A stretch of 64,000 nt of DNA, taken from the NCBI GenBank assembly GCA_030686995.1, contig CM060692.1:8413465-8477464 (forward strand). Direction: 5' to 3'. The position numbers and the translations under genes are program-made. Positions 21,017 through 33,919 of this stretch are shown here, in pieces (within the stretch, counting starts at the first letter, position 1; each line of letters begins with the position of its first letter). Under the pieces are notes generated by a model. The model worked only from the letters and a program-made list of their open reading frames with translations. It did no database searches and was not told where the DNA came from. The DNA comes from Artemisia argyi. Its lineage: Eukaryota > Streptophyta > Magnoliopsida > Asterales > Asteraceae.

Positions 21017-24000
21017 TGATGAGTGATCAAACACTCATCATTTTTGTCGTATCTGAACTGCCAAAACATCCAAAAACAATCAAATATGCATCAAAATAGT
21101 GAAAATATCCCAGGGATTGTGTTTTATATGTTTCAGATGCAAATTGTTTAAAAACAGACGAAAAACGAACAAAGTTTGCAAAATTGGCAGTTTCAGTCCC
21201 CCAACTTTCATAAAATGTCAAAACTAGTCCCTGGTTGTTCAAAATATGGAAAATTATCATCAAATGTCCTTAGGGATTCAAAAGTTGACAAAATTAGTCT
21301 TTTAAAATTCAAATTTGCAAAATGACAACTTAGGTCCCTAAAGTTTCAAAAATGTCAAAATTAGTCCTCGGGTTTTAAAAATTGGAAAATTACCAAAGAC
21401 AACCCTTGTACTATTCATCCTATGGCAAAATTGTTCCTTTTGATAACTTTGAAAATGTTACATGTTCACCCCTTCAAATTCAGAAAATTTCACTTTTGGT
21501 CCTTGGGCTCAATAATCTACAAACCAACCGGACCCTTAAATATCTAAGCACCAAATCCAATTCCAAAAAAAAACCAACCCCAGCCCACCCTTTCTTGGCC
21601 CAAACCAACCCCAGCCCACCCAACCTTTTAATATTAAACCCCGGTCAAACCTGACCCTTTGACTCTCATTCTCCACCTTACTTCCCACTCACTACAACAC
21701 TCCAAACTCACCATCATCACCCTCACCTAACTACACCCCTGCAACACTCCAACCTTTGCCTCCCCTACCTTCCAAAACACCCCAGTCCAAGATATTACAT
21801 CCCTGAACAAGCAATCAGAAGCTACAAGCCAAAAGAATTTTGGCGCCAAAAATGTTAAACGGCCAAGATAAAAAATGGGTCATCCTATGGTCAATTTTAT
21901 TGCTGGGATAAGACAAAGGAACCTCCTAAACCCTAAATTGTGAAGATAAAAGGAGAGAGATGCAGCAAAAGCCAAGAGTAGTTTACTTAGTTTTATTTTT
22001 CACATCGTTTTCATGTAATTCTCCTTTTCAGTTATAAAACTTAGTTTTAATTTGTAATTTCAAGCTTTCCAGTGTACTTAGTATCTATTCCAATCAATGA
22101 ATTCCAGTTTCAAGTCCTAATTTATGTTTTGACATTTTCTATTGAAAAATCTCGTTTAAGCTTAATGTTGTTGAAAACAGTTATCTAGTGTGCAAATAAA
22201 CTCACTTAAGCTCACTAGTGAAGTTTTATAAGCTCTTAACGGATGGCTGTGGGTTAGTGAACCTGTGGGGGTTCTATAAGGGTGGTAATTTGGTTCCTAG
22301 TTCCGTTGGTTAGCAGCAAAGCACATTGTGAGTTATTATTTACTTTTTCTCTCTTAAACTATCTTAGAAATTATAGTGGCTTAAATTTGATACTAGTAGG
22401 TTTCTTGAGTACATTCTAGTGGTTATGTAGCTTAATAAGTAGTGCTTGTTCATTTTAATATTTTATGTTCTAATTTATTGTTCTAACTACCAAATTAGTG
22501 TAAAGTAGTGTATTAAGTATTTGTAATCTAAATCTTTATTTCTATAGTGATACATGCTTATTAATTGATAAAAAGAAGTTTGGAATAATTTTCATCATCA
22601 TGTGGTTCTGTTTGATTCATTAATCAACAAAACAGTTGAATAAAGGAGTGTTTGGATTAGGCTAGTTAACTGAGATTGGGTTGTTGTTGTTTGCTAAAAT
22701 CAGCTTAGACATGTTACTTAGGCTTTATGTAGTTCATTACAACTCTTAGCTTGGTAGTATTTAAACTAAAAGTCAAAATTCCCCCTAAATCCCCATGACA
22801 GCCTAACTGTTGGGATTTGAGGGAATCAAAAGCTTCAATCTAGCTTAGAATTTGTTTAGGGTGCCTCATTTCGGTTCATTTAGGATTAATATAACATAAT
22901 TTATCAATTAGGGTCAATCAAACCTAGCAAAAGTCAACTGTGGTGCAAAATATAAAAAGTCAAAATTGCTTAAGTGTGTAGAATCTCACTTTTTGTGAGA
23001 TTTTTCATGAATTTTGTGTTGAGAATCAGACTTTGAAACTTTTTGTAATAAAAATACACCACCTGAACTACAAGAATCTGTATACATCTTATTTTTGTGA
23101 TTTTTTATGTGGTGTGTGCACATGCTTATTTAAGGGTGCAGGGCTCAACACCTCCCCTGCACCAGGCCATTGGCCAGTTTTCTTTGGCCCATTGTGATCA
23201 CCTCAGTGGACCCCACCCCTAGCCCTTTGGCTTTTTGAGGAGCTTATAAGCTCAGCTTTTTAGACTTTAGCTTATTTAGGGATTTAGCTTATTGGGATTA
23301 GCTTATTTTGATCTCTACTTGTGACCTGTCCTCATAGCTTCATATTGAGCAATCAGTTTGTGAACCAACTTTCCAAAGCTCCCACAGAGCTCAATAATAA
23401 GCCATAAGCCTAGCTTATTGGCTTATTTTGTAGCCTACCAGTCAACCTTGGCAGGTCAACTCTAACATTGGACTACCCTTGACCTCTGTGGACCCCACAG
23501 TGCCCCAAAGGTCCTTGTTTCTAACCTGTGTTGGTCTGTGAGATTTGTTGAAGTGCTTATTTTGCTTTGTAGCTTATTCCTAGTGCTTATTTGGATTATA
23601 TTTGCTCCTTTCAAGTTTATATCAATCTGTTTTGGCTTATTTGTCCTTAGAGTAGCTTAAGTATAGCTTTTTCAAATTCCACAAATCCTAATAAGCTTAA
23701 TTCAAGAACCTGTTAAGCACTTGGGCTTTCCAAGTGCTTATTTTTCTGTTTCAGCCAAAGTGCTTTTGTAAAAAGTTCATACTTTAAGTATTAAAAGTAG
23801 TTTGTAAAATAAAATATAAGAAAAATCAAAAATACTAAAAGTGATAGCTTCTATTTAAGCCCTTTTGACTTATTTTCTGCTTATTTATAAGCAATCTCTA
23901 ATTTTAAATTTTTCATAGGCTTCTTATTACCTGTAGGATTTTTAGTAATTTTTTCAGATTTTTCTTTTGTCATTTAGTACTTTTTATAATTTAGTTTAGT

Positions 24001-24613
24001 TTAAATTAATTAAATAATTAGTAATAATTAATTAAAAAGTAGGAAAAATAGATTTTCTGTTTTAAAATTAGTTTTATAATATTTTAGATTTTTCTAAATT
24101 TAATTTTCATTTTTCTAGTTAAATTTCATAATTAATTATAATTTAGTGTAATTTAAATAAGTAAAAAGTAATTAATTAATAGTTATTAATTAAATAGTGT
24201 AAAAATTATTTTTCTTTCTCTAAAAATTTTCTTATATCATTAGGTTTGTAAAAATATAAATTTCATAACCGTAGGATTTTATTTGCTCCCGTTTCACTTT
24301 TTATTTTGCACGTTCGCTTTATTTTAAATTCAAACGTGCGTTTTTAGGTTATAGCTCGTTTCTTCTTAATCTAATTTCACGCAATCAATCACGTAGCTTT
24401 CCTAAGCTATTTCATTTCATAATTCTCAAATATTTCTCATCATAACCCTTTTCTGTGAAAAATCACCCGATCACAAGCACGTTCAAATACAATTCACACC
24501 TCGTCGGGACATAACGACCCGGTGATTCCCTATATTATCCGGAGCATTGATTCTAAGTTGTTTGACTTTATTGATCATTTACTTGGTTAATTTAGGTTGA
24601 CTGTTTAGCATCA
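21017..24613 (+). repeat. A2 3' LTR (about 3.6 kb)
   Basis: Starts TGATGAGTG. It has the same layout as the A1 and A3 LTRs: TAGTCCCT-type repeats (21180-21420), a middle part rich in AGCTTATT words (about 23200-23760), an AT-rich stretch (23800-24300), and an end region with AACGACCCGG near 24520. It differs from A1 and A3 more than they differ from each other, suggesting a separate subfamily. The exact end near 24613 is uncertain. Confidence 0.75.
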
Positions 24614-25401
24614 ATCAACCATAGCTTCATAACTACATTTCTTATCCTCCTCTTATCCTTAATCACTCTACCATCATCCACAATAAACAAAGCAAGAGAA
24701 AGCTAGGCATCATTATGTAAGATATAGTCATCCATCCCACTCCATAATAGGGGCTATACCAAAATCCTACATTTTCATCATAATAACCTAGATGACATCA
24801 GATTATGGGAACACTCACCCTATATAGGAACCTTCATATCCTCCTCTGGTAGCAAATTGTTTGGACCAAGTAGGTTCATCTTTCACGCCTCACTGTTCCA
24901 AACATCATGCACTATCCGCCTAGTTCATACTACCCTAGACATCAGGATACCCACTTTATGGTTTACACTATCAGCTGATCACAGCATCCAACAACTAATT
25001 TACAGGGCCATCTGATGAGATGAATGTGAATTTTCTCAAGATCTTCAACTCTAAAGAAGATCTTAGAACCAGGTTAAAACCTCATATTGCAGATTCCACA
25101 TGATAATCATAAACTGCATAACTTTCATTTACGGTAGCAGCCTTCTATTAAACTGATTACTTAGGATCAGATTGTGTCATCACCATTCATGTATTTATAC
25201 AGGAAACTATCCTTATGACACTTACTCACTTGAACTAAGATGATTCAACTAGGGAATATAAAGCTTCCTTTCCTATACAAAGCCAAAATATATCCTAGAA
25301 AACCATCTTAGCTAAGCTTTCAACTGTCAAGGTACATAGTCATCCCTGTGTTGCATTCACTACCCATATCCAAACACTCCTTCAACTCCCCTGCTTTTTG
25401 T
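24614..25401. other. Unassigned AT-rich DNA
   Basis: No open frame of note, repeat or RNA gene recognised. It could be a decayed 3' UTR of the L1 fragment that follows on the minus strand. Confidence 0.4.
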
Positions 25402-26225
25402 TTAATCAAACTGAACTTCCCAACTCCTAGCTGTTGCATGGACTGCATTTGACTTATTGGTTTTCAAAGACATCAGCTTTGCTCTTATTTCATCACAGAT
25501 TATCTTAATCAGCACACTACTCTCTCTTTCCTCATTCTTAAAGATCCTTAAGTTCCTTTCTTGCCACACAAATAAACACTTGCTGTAAGACTCAATTTCA
25601 TGATAACACACTATATTTGGTTATGTTGTTTGTTTTTTGCCAAGCTGCTCACAATATCATCCCATAAGTAGTCATCATTTATAATTCTAGCCTTAGTCTT
25701 CATTGTAGCCCATACTTCATGAGAATAAGCACATTGAAAGAATAAATTAAATGTTGGTGGGAATCAGGTGTAGTCCTGCAAAAAGGGCATTGGAGGTCTT
25801 TTTTTGGATACCATTTGAATAGCTTGTCTTGAGTAATCAATTTCTTCTTTACAACAAGCCATAAAATGAAAGTATGTATTGGGATACAGTTTGAGAACCA
25901 TACTAACTTGTCCCATGGTACATTTATATCATCACATCTGATATCCTTCCATACTTGATTAGTACCAAAGCTCACCTCCTTTCCACTATTAGTAATCCAT
26001 ACAGGCTTATCAGGCTCAACATTAATATTTGGAACATGAATATTTTGAAGAATACGATACTTACTTATCCACTCCTGAGGCCATCTTCACCCATTTTCAT
26101 CATTACATCACAAATAGTGTTCTGAGCATCAAAACCAGCCGCATATATTTCCCTTTTACTTATGATTTTAGCCAGAGCTAAATTCTCACCCCATCTATCA
26201 TGCCAAACAGAAATATTCACTTTCC
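25402..26225 (-). pseudogene. L1-type LINE 3' fragment (RT zinc-binding region), decayed
   Basis: Read on the minus strand from about 26225: a stretch beginning NISVWHDRWGE, then WDKLVWFSNCIPIHTFILWL and CPFCRTTPDSHQHL (ORF 25700-25975), then KCLFVWQERNLRIFKNEERE (ORF 25402-25611). The order and the WxKLVWF...CxxC...H pattern are those of the zf-RVT region at the C-terminus of plant L1 reverse transcriptases, and WQERN is usual near their end. The frame changes several times and has stops, so it is a dead fragment. The RT and endonuclease parts are not seen upstream. Confidence 0.72.
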
Positions 26226-28197
26226 AATGTTATATCTTATATGCATTTCAACAAGGTACCTGAGCTCCAAAATATTTTTTCAACACTAGCTATCATTATT
26301 GGGAATTTTGATGTCCCAAAATGTCGCAACGAAAAGGTAACCGGGGGGCGTGACTTCATAGACAAAGTTACCAGGTATAAAGAACGACCTGTACATGAGT
26401 CGTTTGAAAAGTTTACATTCGATTAAGTAGAAAAATTTTAACAAGTACAAGTTTTACACATCACAATTGAAAAGTATTTTAAGTTTCCATCGAATGTCAA
26501 GACAATGCTAAAAACCTCCATGAAGGTATAATTGTTTATAATTTTAACAAGAAATTTTTTTAAAGATGTTTGACCGGTTCATTCGGTTATGTGTGTATAA
26601 TTGTTTAAAGTACTTGTGTCCGTAACTAAAGACAAGCAATGTATTCTCACCCCAATCATTTCAAAATAAGTATAAACATGTAAAATGGGCCTATGAAACT
26701 CACCTCGAGTTATGAAAGCACATGGAAAAGTATAACATAGTATAATAACTGGGAATCCTAAGTGCGACCTAGAAATAAAAGTCGTTTTAGAGGATATGCA
26801 ACATGTACTATATGCGTATGAGTTTTAATAAGTTCTATCACCCTTATATACTTTTAGTGAGGTTTTACAAAGTTATGTGAGTCGGTCATTTAAGGAAAAT
26901 AGTAAAAACACGTTTTTATTACTTTATAAACCCTAATAATAAGTCTTATTAACTTTTAAGTTTATCTTGTCTTCATTTGAGCGTAACTAATTAGTTTTAA
27001 GTCCATTTTTCTTCGTTAAACTCTCTAAACACAGGTGGACGTGTCTACTTTCATTATTTCAAAGTCCCGATTGATGAAAATATGCTTTGGGTTCGTTTTA
27101 TATTAAAACAAAAGATGACCTACTAATACACATTTTTCAGAAAACTTTCGTCTTAATTGGGTTATTTCTCACTCGTTTTCTAAAGAATACACTTGTTTCA
27201 AAGGCCTAGGTTCATTGTTTTCGAGTCTACTTTCAAAATGTAAGCCACTCGGCTCGGTTCTTCACCAATTATTTTATAAAATCAAAAACGTACACATGTA
27301 TTAAAGCTATTAAAAATCAGAATGTTAGACATGTCTCTCCAGGGCCGTATTTCCTTCGATATTTGTCATTATGACTTTATTCAAAACACATAAACCCAAA
27401 CCATTTCATCTCCATTTCTCATCTACCACTTCAGTTTTTAACAGGGCGACCGTTGCTGCAACTGCTGAAGATGGTAGTGCAGGTGGTGCACTGGTCGGCA
27501 ATGGATAGTAGCAGGTGATAAGAAGAGATCGAAAAAACCACATCTTATGATTGATTTGAATATTTTTTGTTTAATGTTTGTGGTCCTAGATGATGAGTGT
27601 TTTAGATATTCATGATCAACCAACATTCATATTATAATCACAAGAAATGGTAGTTAAATTGGGACTATATTGAGATTAAACAAATTTGGACACATGTTCG
27701 TGATGACTGATAACAATGGCCATATCACCAAACCATTTTTATTTTTAATTGTTGATTTTGTTTTGTAGAGTTTTCGTTGAACACTAATGATTTTGAGTGT
27801 GGTCTAATCAAATTGGTTTGGGGTTCTTTATTCTAGAAAATTTTATTTTGAAAGAAAAAACAAAATTTCTAAGAAACTAGGGTAGGGATGGTGATGAATA
27901 AAAAGACAAAAATGCCCTAATGTGACTAGATTTAATAGATGTAACTTAGCAATCATTTGGTCAAAAGATCGTTGTGTTGCAAAACGACAAGTATAAAAAC
28001 GAGCAGTGTAAATATTGGAGTTTTAGGACAGAATGTGTAATTTTGTACAAACCACAAGGATGATTTATGTAATTAACTCTATAAAAATGCGGTTAAAGTT
28101 TAAAATGTTGCCTAAAAACACGGTAGAAAATGCAAATCAACAAGTCAATTACTTGTATTCCTATTCTACCCTTGAGATGATTGAATACATGGCAATC
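26226..28197. other. Unassigned intergenic DNA
   Basis: AT-rich; only short frames. A stretch near 26300-26420 has a coding-like look but no recognisable motif. No TIRs, LTR ends or RNA genes were recognised. It could include host intergenic or intron sequence. Confidence 0.35.
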
Positions 28198-28525
28198 AAG
28201 GGCGGACTCATGCTTTGTGTATAGGTGGCGGTGCCCCCCATGGCTCGACAAAAAAAGATGAGTTTCAGTTTTTTATTATTTTTTATTTTTTATTTTTTAT
28301 TTTAATTTTGAGTTTCTTTTAAATAGCCCCATAGAAAACTCAAATTATCCCCATCCGCACACTGAAACCCAATATTCAATATTCTAAAAGTTTATAAATC
28401 CCTTGTCTCTAAGTAATGAAACTCGATTTATCATTCCGATTCCATTTTTTTTGGCTGCATTTTGTTGCTATTGTCAAAAACAAATTTTTTACACCTCGCA
28501 ATCTAATTTCCTGGTTCCGCCACGG
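28198..28525. mobile_element. Small hAT-type MITE (about 328 bp)
   Basis: Left end AAGGGCGGACTCATG and right end CTGGTTCCGCCACGG form imperfect inverted ends of the GGCGGA...CCAG type seen in plant hAT elements. Direct flanks TGGCAATC (28190-28197) and TGGCAATA (28526-28533) match at 7 of 8 bases, the duplication size expected for hAT. The inside is AT-rich and non-coding, so movement would need a transposase from elsewhere. Confidence 0.65.
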
Positions 28526-28647
28526 TGGCAATATTTTATGGCATACATTTTTTAGGTTAGGAGGTTGTTGTACTAGAACTAATCCAAATATGAAATTGCC
28601 CTATTTTCTTTATCCACTAATATTTAACATGAACATACATTTTTTAG

Positions 28648-30729
28648 GTGGAATCGTTTAGAGCGAAAGTCTCGGAGGGTTTTTCGGCTCGGGTGGAAGA
28701 CTTAACTTCTTATGATGCAGATCAGATGTGGAACACCCTTGCCTGCACCATTAGAGACGCAGCAAAGGATTCCATAGGCGTGACTAGTGGGTCAGTGAGA
28801 ACCCAGTCAACCCGCAGGGAATCTTGGTGGTTCAGTGAGGAGGTACAAGTTAAAGTGGCGGAGAAACAAGCTCGGTTCAAAGAGTTTCTTTTGAGCAGAG
28901 AGAGCGACCAAGCAGATAGGGCCTCTGCGGAAGAGAGGTATAAAATGGCTAAAAGAGAAGCAAAAAATGCTGTAGCAGTGGCGAAGGACAAGGCGTACGA
29001 AGATTTGTATAAGAAATTGGACTCCAAGGAGGGAGCAAACGATATCTTCAGAATTGCTAAAGCCCGTGAGAGAAGAAGAAGGGACTTAGGAAACATCAAA
29101 TACATCAAAGATGAAGGAGGACGTACCATCGTGAACGAAGAAGGTATTAGGAAGAGATGGGGACAATATTTTTCCTCTCTCTTTAACGAGGGGAACACCG
29201 AAGGAAGGGGTGAACGAGATGACCCTAGCCAACTTTTGGTACCCGAATGCTACTACTCGAGGATCAGCCAAGAAGAAGTGAAGGTTGCTCTACAGAAAAT
29301 GGGTAGAAACAAAGCTGTTGGCCCGGACCAAATACCCATAGAAGCCTGGAGGAGCCTAGGAGATGAGGGGGTAATATGGTTGACTTGTCTCTTCAACAAG
29401 ATATTATCCGGCGCAAAGATGCCAGATGAATGGAGACTCAGCGAAGTCATCCCCATCTTCAAGAACAAGGGAGACGCTCAAGTGTGTAGCAACTATAGGG
29501 GTATTAAGCTACTTAGTCACACCATGAAGCTCTGGGAGAGAGTTATAGAGAGGAGGTTAAGAAGGGAGACGAGGGTGTCAGAAAACCAATTCGGATTTAT
29601 GCCAGGGAGGTCCTCGGTCGAGGCTATCCACCTCCTTAGAAGTCTTATGGAGAAGTATAGAGAAAGACAGAGAGATTTGCATATGGCCTTCATTGACCTA
29701 GAAAAGGCTTACGATAGTGTCCCACGAGAGTTAATATGGAGGACTCTAATAGAAAAAGGGACCCCAAGGAGATACTTAAAAGTCATTAGGGATATGTACG
29801 ATGGGGCGAAGACCCGCGTACGGTGCACGGTGGGGTGCACTGAGTTTTTCTCTGTGAAAGTTGGACTTCACCAAGGATCAGCCATTAGACCTTACCTCTT
29901 TGCCTTGATTCTCGATGAGATATCCCGAGGGATACAAGAAGGCATCCCTTGGAGCATGATATTCGCAGACGATATTGTGTTGGTTGCAGAATCGGCCGAA
30001 GGGTTAAACTACAGACTGGAACACTGGCGTGAGGCTTTGGAAGACAAGGGGCTTCGGGTGAGCAGAGAGAAGACGGAATACATGAGATGTGATTTTGGTA
30101 GCTACGAGATCGGCAGAAACGCGGAGGAAGTTCGTATCGGAGACCAGATTCTTCAACCTAAGGAGTCTTTTAGGTATTTGGGTTCGGTGATACACAAATC
30201 AGGAAGGATAGACGAGGACGTTACCCACCGTATTAGAGCAGGTTGGGCGAAATGGAGGGCGTCGTCAGGAGTACTCTGTGATAAGAAAGTCCCCTTTAAG
30301 CTTAAGGGAAAATTTTATAAGGTAGCAATCAGACCGGCTAACTTGTACGGGTCAGAATGTTGGCCTATCACAAAAGCTCAAGCTAACAGAGTGGAAGTGG
30401 CAGAACTGAGGATGCTTAGGTCGATTTGTGGTAAGACGATGCTTGACATGATCCCGAACGGAGTTTTCAGAGCGGAACTTGAAGTTGAAACTATAATCTC
30501 GAAGATGCGAGAAGGAAGGTTGAGGTGGTTCGGTCATGTCAGGAGGAGGCCACAAACAGCACCGGTTAGGAGAGTCGAAGCGCTGATGGTCGACGGTTTG
30601 AGGAGGAGGGGAAGACCTAAGCTCAGGTGGGAGGATCGACTTAGGCTAGACATGAAGGAGCTTCTCTTGTCCGAGGACATGATCTCAGATAGGAATGTGT
30701 GGAGAGCTAGGATTAGGACTTGCGGGTAG
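28648..30729 (+). CDS. RTE LINE reverse transcriptase, N-terminally truncated, no internal stop
   Basis: The frame follows a TAG just upstream and begins GTG GAA TCG (VESFRAKV), so the start is the truncation point, not a real initiation codon. About 693 codons run to TAG at 30727-30729. A basic, Lys/Glu-rich N-terminal region (residues 55-200) precedes the RT. RT motifs in order: [84 protein letters not shown], and the catalytic FADD. The C-terminal part has [28 protein letters not shown] and [11 protein letters not shown], usual for plant RTE. The RT copies element RNA at a nicked target. The lack of any stop over 2 kb suggests recent insertion. Without the endonuclease it should not retrotranspose alone. 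Confidence 0.88.
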   Translation: MESFRAKVSEGFSARVEDLTSYDADQMWNTLACTIRDAAKDSIGVTSGSVRTQSTRRESWWFSEEVQVKVAEKQARFKEFLLSRESDQADRASAEERYKMAKREAKNAVAVAKDKAYEDLYKKLDSKEGANDIFRIAKARERRRRDLGNIKYIKDEGGRTIVNEEGIRKRWGQYFSSLFNEGNTEGRGERDDPSQLLVPECYYSRISQEEVKVALQKMGRNKAVGPDQIPIEAWRSLGDEGVIWLTCLFNKILSGAKMPDEWRLSEVIPIFKNKGDAQVCSNYRGIKLLSHTMKLWERVIERRLRRETRVSENQFGFMPGRSSVEAIHLLRSLMEKYRERQRDLHMAFIDLEKAYDSVPRELIWRTLIEKGTPRRYLKVIRDMYDGAKTRVRCTVGCTEFFSVKVGLHQGSAIRPYLFALILDEISRGIQEGIPWSMIFADDIVLVAESAEGLNYRLEHWREALEDKGLRVSREKTEYMRCDFGSYEIGRNAEEVRIGDQILQPKESFRYLGSVIHKSGRIDEDVTHRIRAGWAKWRASSGVLCDKKVPFKLKGKFYKVAIRPANLYGSECWPITKAQANRVEVAELRMLRSICGKTMLDMIPNGVFRAELEVETIISKMREGRLRWFGHVRRRPQTAPVRRVEALMVDGLRRRGRPKLRWEDRLRLDMKELLLSEDMISDRNVWRARIRTCG

Positions 30730-31368
30730 TGTCGGTTGGGTAGTAAGTGCTTGCCTTTGCGTTTCTCTTCCCTTTGTTGCCCTGCCCCTTTGCCTTTTAG
30801 GTTTAGTTTGCCCTTTGCACGTTAGGTTTAGTGGCCCCGTTGCTCTTCCCTTTTTAGGTTTGTTGTAGGCTAGTGGTGCCTCTTTTCCCTTTGCTTTGCC
30901 TTAGCTTTAGCCCCTTGCGTTGCCTTGCTTTGTTTTTGTGGTGCTCTTCTTGCCTTTAGCCTGCTTGCTGTTGCGTCCTTGCTTTGTTGTGTTTGTTTTT
31001 GGCTTTTCTTTTGCTCTCTTTCTTTTGCCCTTCTTGCTTTGTTTGCTTGTTTTTTTTGTCTTGCCCCTGGTTTGTTGTTTGTTTGTTGTTTTGGTGCTCT
31101 GTGTGTTTGCATGTTTTATTTGTTGTCTTTTGTACTAGGCCCCTTGCTGGTTGGTTGCTTGCTTCTATTTGCTTTTTATTGTTGCTCTTTTACTACTTGC
31201 ATCTTTTTGGTTTCTCTACCACTCGCACTGGTGCACGTGCCGGAGGTCTCCCTGGAAGCAGTCTCTCTACTCCCAGGTTTTACCTGGGGTAGGGGTAGGA
31301 CCTGTCTACATCTCTACCTCCCCCATACCTCGCCTTCGCGGGATTGGGTATGTTGTTGTTGTTGTTGT
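28648..31368 (+). mobile_element. RTE-type LINE, 5' truncated
   Basis: An uninterrupted reverse transcriptase frame (28648-30729) is followed by a low-complexity T/G/C 3' UTR (30730-31350) and a TGTTGTTGTTG tail at 31351-31368. RTE elements end in short tandem repeats rather than poly(A). The endonuclease domain is absent, which fits 5' truncation during target-primed reverse transcription. A clear target-site duplication was not found. Confidence 0.85.
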
Positions 31369-31983
31369 ATACAAATTATATCAAACATGAACCTAAACAG
31401 TTTGTGTTGTATAGAAAGTTTTTTTTTTTTTTTTTTTTTTTTTTCAAGTCAAGCAAATAAATATACGAGACAGATATTTTGTAAACATACTAACAACGTG
31501 TGGTTACCTTTATGGTCATCGTGTTCAACTTGGTTTGTAATAACCTTTTTTTTCCCCAAATAATGAACATTTCAAGGGTGGGCCAAATAATGGATGTATT
31601 ATATACAGTGAAATCACACAGTCTATGTATTAAACTATTAATTAGTGGTGTTGTTTTAGTCACAGAGAGTCTTCCTGTCCAAATTTTGTTGGAAAGTTAC
31701 TCGAAGTTTCATTTCATGATTTCATCACTCATACGATACAATATATAGGTTACATGTATATCATTCGCATTATTTCCACCAATTTTATGTCTTTGTGAAG
31801 ACAAATCCTGTTATTTTCATAATCTACACCATCTTCCGGCCCCTATTTAAATTGTCACAAATCACTATTTTATTTCCCCATAAGGAAGCAAACTATGGAC
31901 TATTACAAATGGGGCCCCATCTGTCAATTTGACACTGTTGTGGGTATTCCGTATAATTTTTGAAATTGTTTGAAGTCCTTTAG
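31369..31983. other. Unassigned DNA between LINE and host exon, with a T-run
   Basis: Run of 26 T at 31419-31444. No gene recognised. The last part (TTTTTGAAATTGTTTGAAG, then CCTTTAG at 31977-31983) could be the end of an intron of the following gene. Confidence 0.4.
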
Positions 31984-32471
31984 TTTAAGGTTAAAGTATG
32001 AGTCAGATCGACAAGATAAATACAACAAACCTATGCTATGGATTGGTATCTATATCGCCATAGCATCTCTCTTTTGCATCCTAGCAATGGTAGCTGATTT
32101 AATACATGGTTTAAGAAACAGAAAACCATGGTTCCCAAGTAAATCATTCACCTTGAATGCTGCTTCTCTCACTGTGATAGCTATTGCTATGAAGCTACCT
32201 GTGGATTTAAGTAATCCAATGCAAGGGGCTGCAGACCAGAGGACAAAGCTCGGAAGCATGGCATTTATGTGCACCATGATGGCGAATTTATTGCCTTCTT
32301 TAGCAACCATGAATAGCAAGGAACTTCTCACAAACATCATAGCTTTGCATATTCTGGTAATCACCTTGATTGTGAATGTTTGCATTCAAACATATACGGG
32401 TTTCATTGGAGATTCTCTTGATTTCAATCCTCGAGTTAAGGGAACATCATTGTTTTATGTGGCTATGCTAC
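31984..32471 (+). pseudogene. Host gene fragment: plant multi-pass membrane protein, cut by B2
   Basis: Open frame, first Met at 32033, preceded by a possible splice acceptor ending at 31983. It encodes four likely membrane segments: WIGIYIAIASLFCILAMVAD, LNAASLTVIAIAMKL, MAFMCTMMANLLPSL and IIALHILVITLIVNVCIQ. The pattern ADLIHGLRNRKPWFP...LNAASLTVIAIAMKLPVDL matches my memory of a plant-specific family of uncharacterised large membrane proteins, where this is near the N-terminus. The host frame ends at 32471, where the ATH-B LTR begins; only nine further codons, from LTR sequence, follow. The rest of the gene would lie beyond B2 and A3, past the window. The frame has no stop, so disruption may be recent or this may be a copied fragment. 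Function unknown. Confidence 0.6.
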
Positions 32472-33913
32472 TGATGAGGCGAAAAGTGTACCGCTTTTAA
32501 GGGGTCATTTAAGACCAAATTCGAGACTATTTGATCAATTAATGCCCGAAATCGTTCCTTTTGTCATTTTAGGTACTTTTGGAGAGAAATCTCGAAAAGG
32601 AAGCATTTTGGACGTTTTTGGAGCATAAAAGTGAAGAAAATGGCAAAGTCTCAAAATTCCTTGCTGGAACAGTACCTGACAGCGTCAAGCTTCTACAAGT
32701 GACGGCTTCAAGAGTGGCAAAAGAGGTGGAAGTGGAAAATACATGTGACGATCCAGAACAAATTTAGTGCAAAAGGCCTGACGGCGTCACCTAGGCCGTC
32801 AGGTCCAATTACACGTGACGGCCCAGAGTAATTTTCTACATGATGGCGTCAGGAATGGATCTAGGCGATACGAATTTCATCATGGCGGCGAGTTGACGGC
32901 GTCACAAGCTAATACATGACGCCGTCAAGATGTAATATCTATATATAGTTTTCCAAATTTCATTCATTCGTGTGCAACTTTGAGGGAATAAACCCTAGTC
33001 CGAATTTTATCAGCTTTTCAAGGGTTCCAACCCCTTATTCTTCCATGTTCAATTGAAGATAAGTACTTATCCAAATCATTCAATATGTCTATGTGTTGTT
33101 TGATTATATCTTACGCTTGTCTTCTCTTTAACATGCTAGGCTAGATTTTTATTGTGTTTGCTTAGATGTAGTGAAACCTAGGTGTTGATTATGGATTGAT
33201 TATTTGTTTATAATTGTTACGGATGATTGTATTCGATGTTTGGCTTAAGAAAACTGGCAGACTTCCATTGGTAACTTGCTTGAACGTCTTAAGAAACATG
33301 ATCGGAGGTGTACTACGATTTTTGGTTGTATTTAATGCATAAGAGAATTCTAATGATCCCATGTTAGGAGCTTCTAACGGCTCGACATAGGAGTGAAGTA
33401 GGATCTTATAGAGTTAGGGAATATTGTACACGGCCCTACGACTAGTATTAAGGAATATGACCCGTCATCCACGCAATTGTAACAAGTTAATCAACCTGTA
33501 AAAGATATCTAGGGAGTAATGAAATCTAAGTAAACACAACTTTCCTCATTATTATTTCCACCACATTAGTATAATAGTTTTATTTTCATTTCTTTTATTT
33601 TATTTTGATTGCATCTTTAGTTTCTTGGGTTAGTTGGCTAGCAACTAATTCCGCCCACTCCTTCAAAACTTGAGATTTTACTTGCTTTCCATAAAATATA
33701 AAAACACAAAAAGAATCATCCCTCACCTCTAGACCTAGTTTAGTAGGCTTTCAAATCCTAGCGACACTATTCCTAAGTTGAACGATCAATCCCTCGGTAC
33801 TCGTCACTATACTATACTACAATGATCAGGTACACTGCCTGGTGGGGGTTGTAAGCTTCTCAAGATCCCTTGAGAGGTAAAACCTGTTGCGAGGGCGCAA
33901 TTCCCACGTATCA
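32472..33913 (+). repeat. B2 5' LTR
   Basis: 1442 bp, TGATGAGGCG to CACGTATCA. Diverged from B1 and B3 but collinear. It contains TGACGGCGTCA palindromes (for example near 32780, 32893, 32918), a TATA box CTATATATAG at 32939-32948, and the CAGGTACACTGCCTGG segment near its end. Confidence 0.88.
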
Positions 33914-33919
33914 AGTTTT

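Larger units (their letters stand above)
15104..24613 (+). mobile_element. ATH-A copy A2: Athila-type Ty3/gypsy element, gag to 3' LTR
   Basis: The gag frame is already open at 15104, where the A1 LTR ends, so the 5' LTR and gag N-terminus lie beyond A1, upstream of the window. Order is gag C-terminal part, aspartic protease, reverse transcriptase, RNase H, integrase, 3' UTR, polypurine tract, 3' LTR. The right end is placed at about 24613 by comparison with A1 and A3, uncertain by tens of bases. Confidence 0.85.

Noticed and set aside
24480..24535. Primer-binding site near the AACGACCCGG segment
   Set aside because: The same segment lies inside the LTR of A1 and A3, so it is not the boundary.
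28624..28647. AACATGAAC near both LINE ends as a target-site duplication
   Set aside because: Copies are not adjacent to the element ends (about 15-20 bases away on both sides), so likely chance.
30870..31563. Overlapping hydrophobic open frames on + and a basic frame on -
   Set aside because: They fall in T/G/C low-complexity LINE 3' UTR; composition explains the residues and no motif is present.
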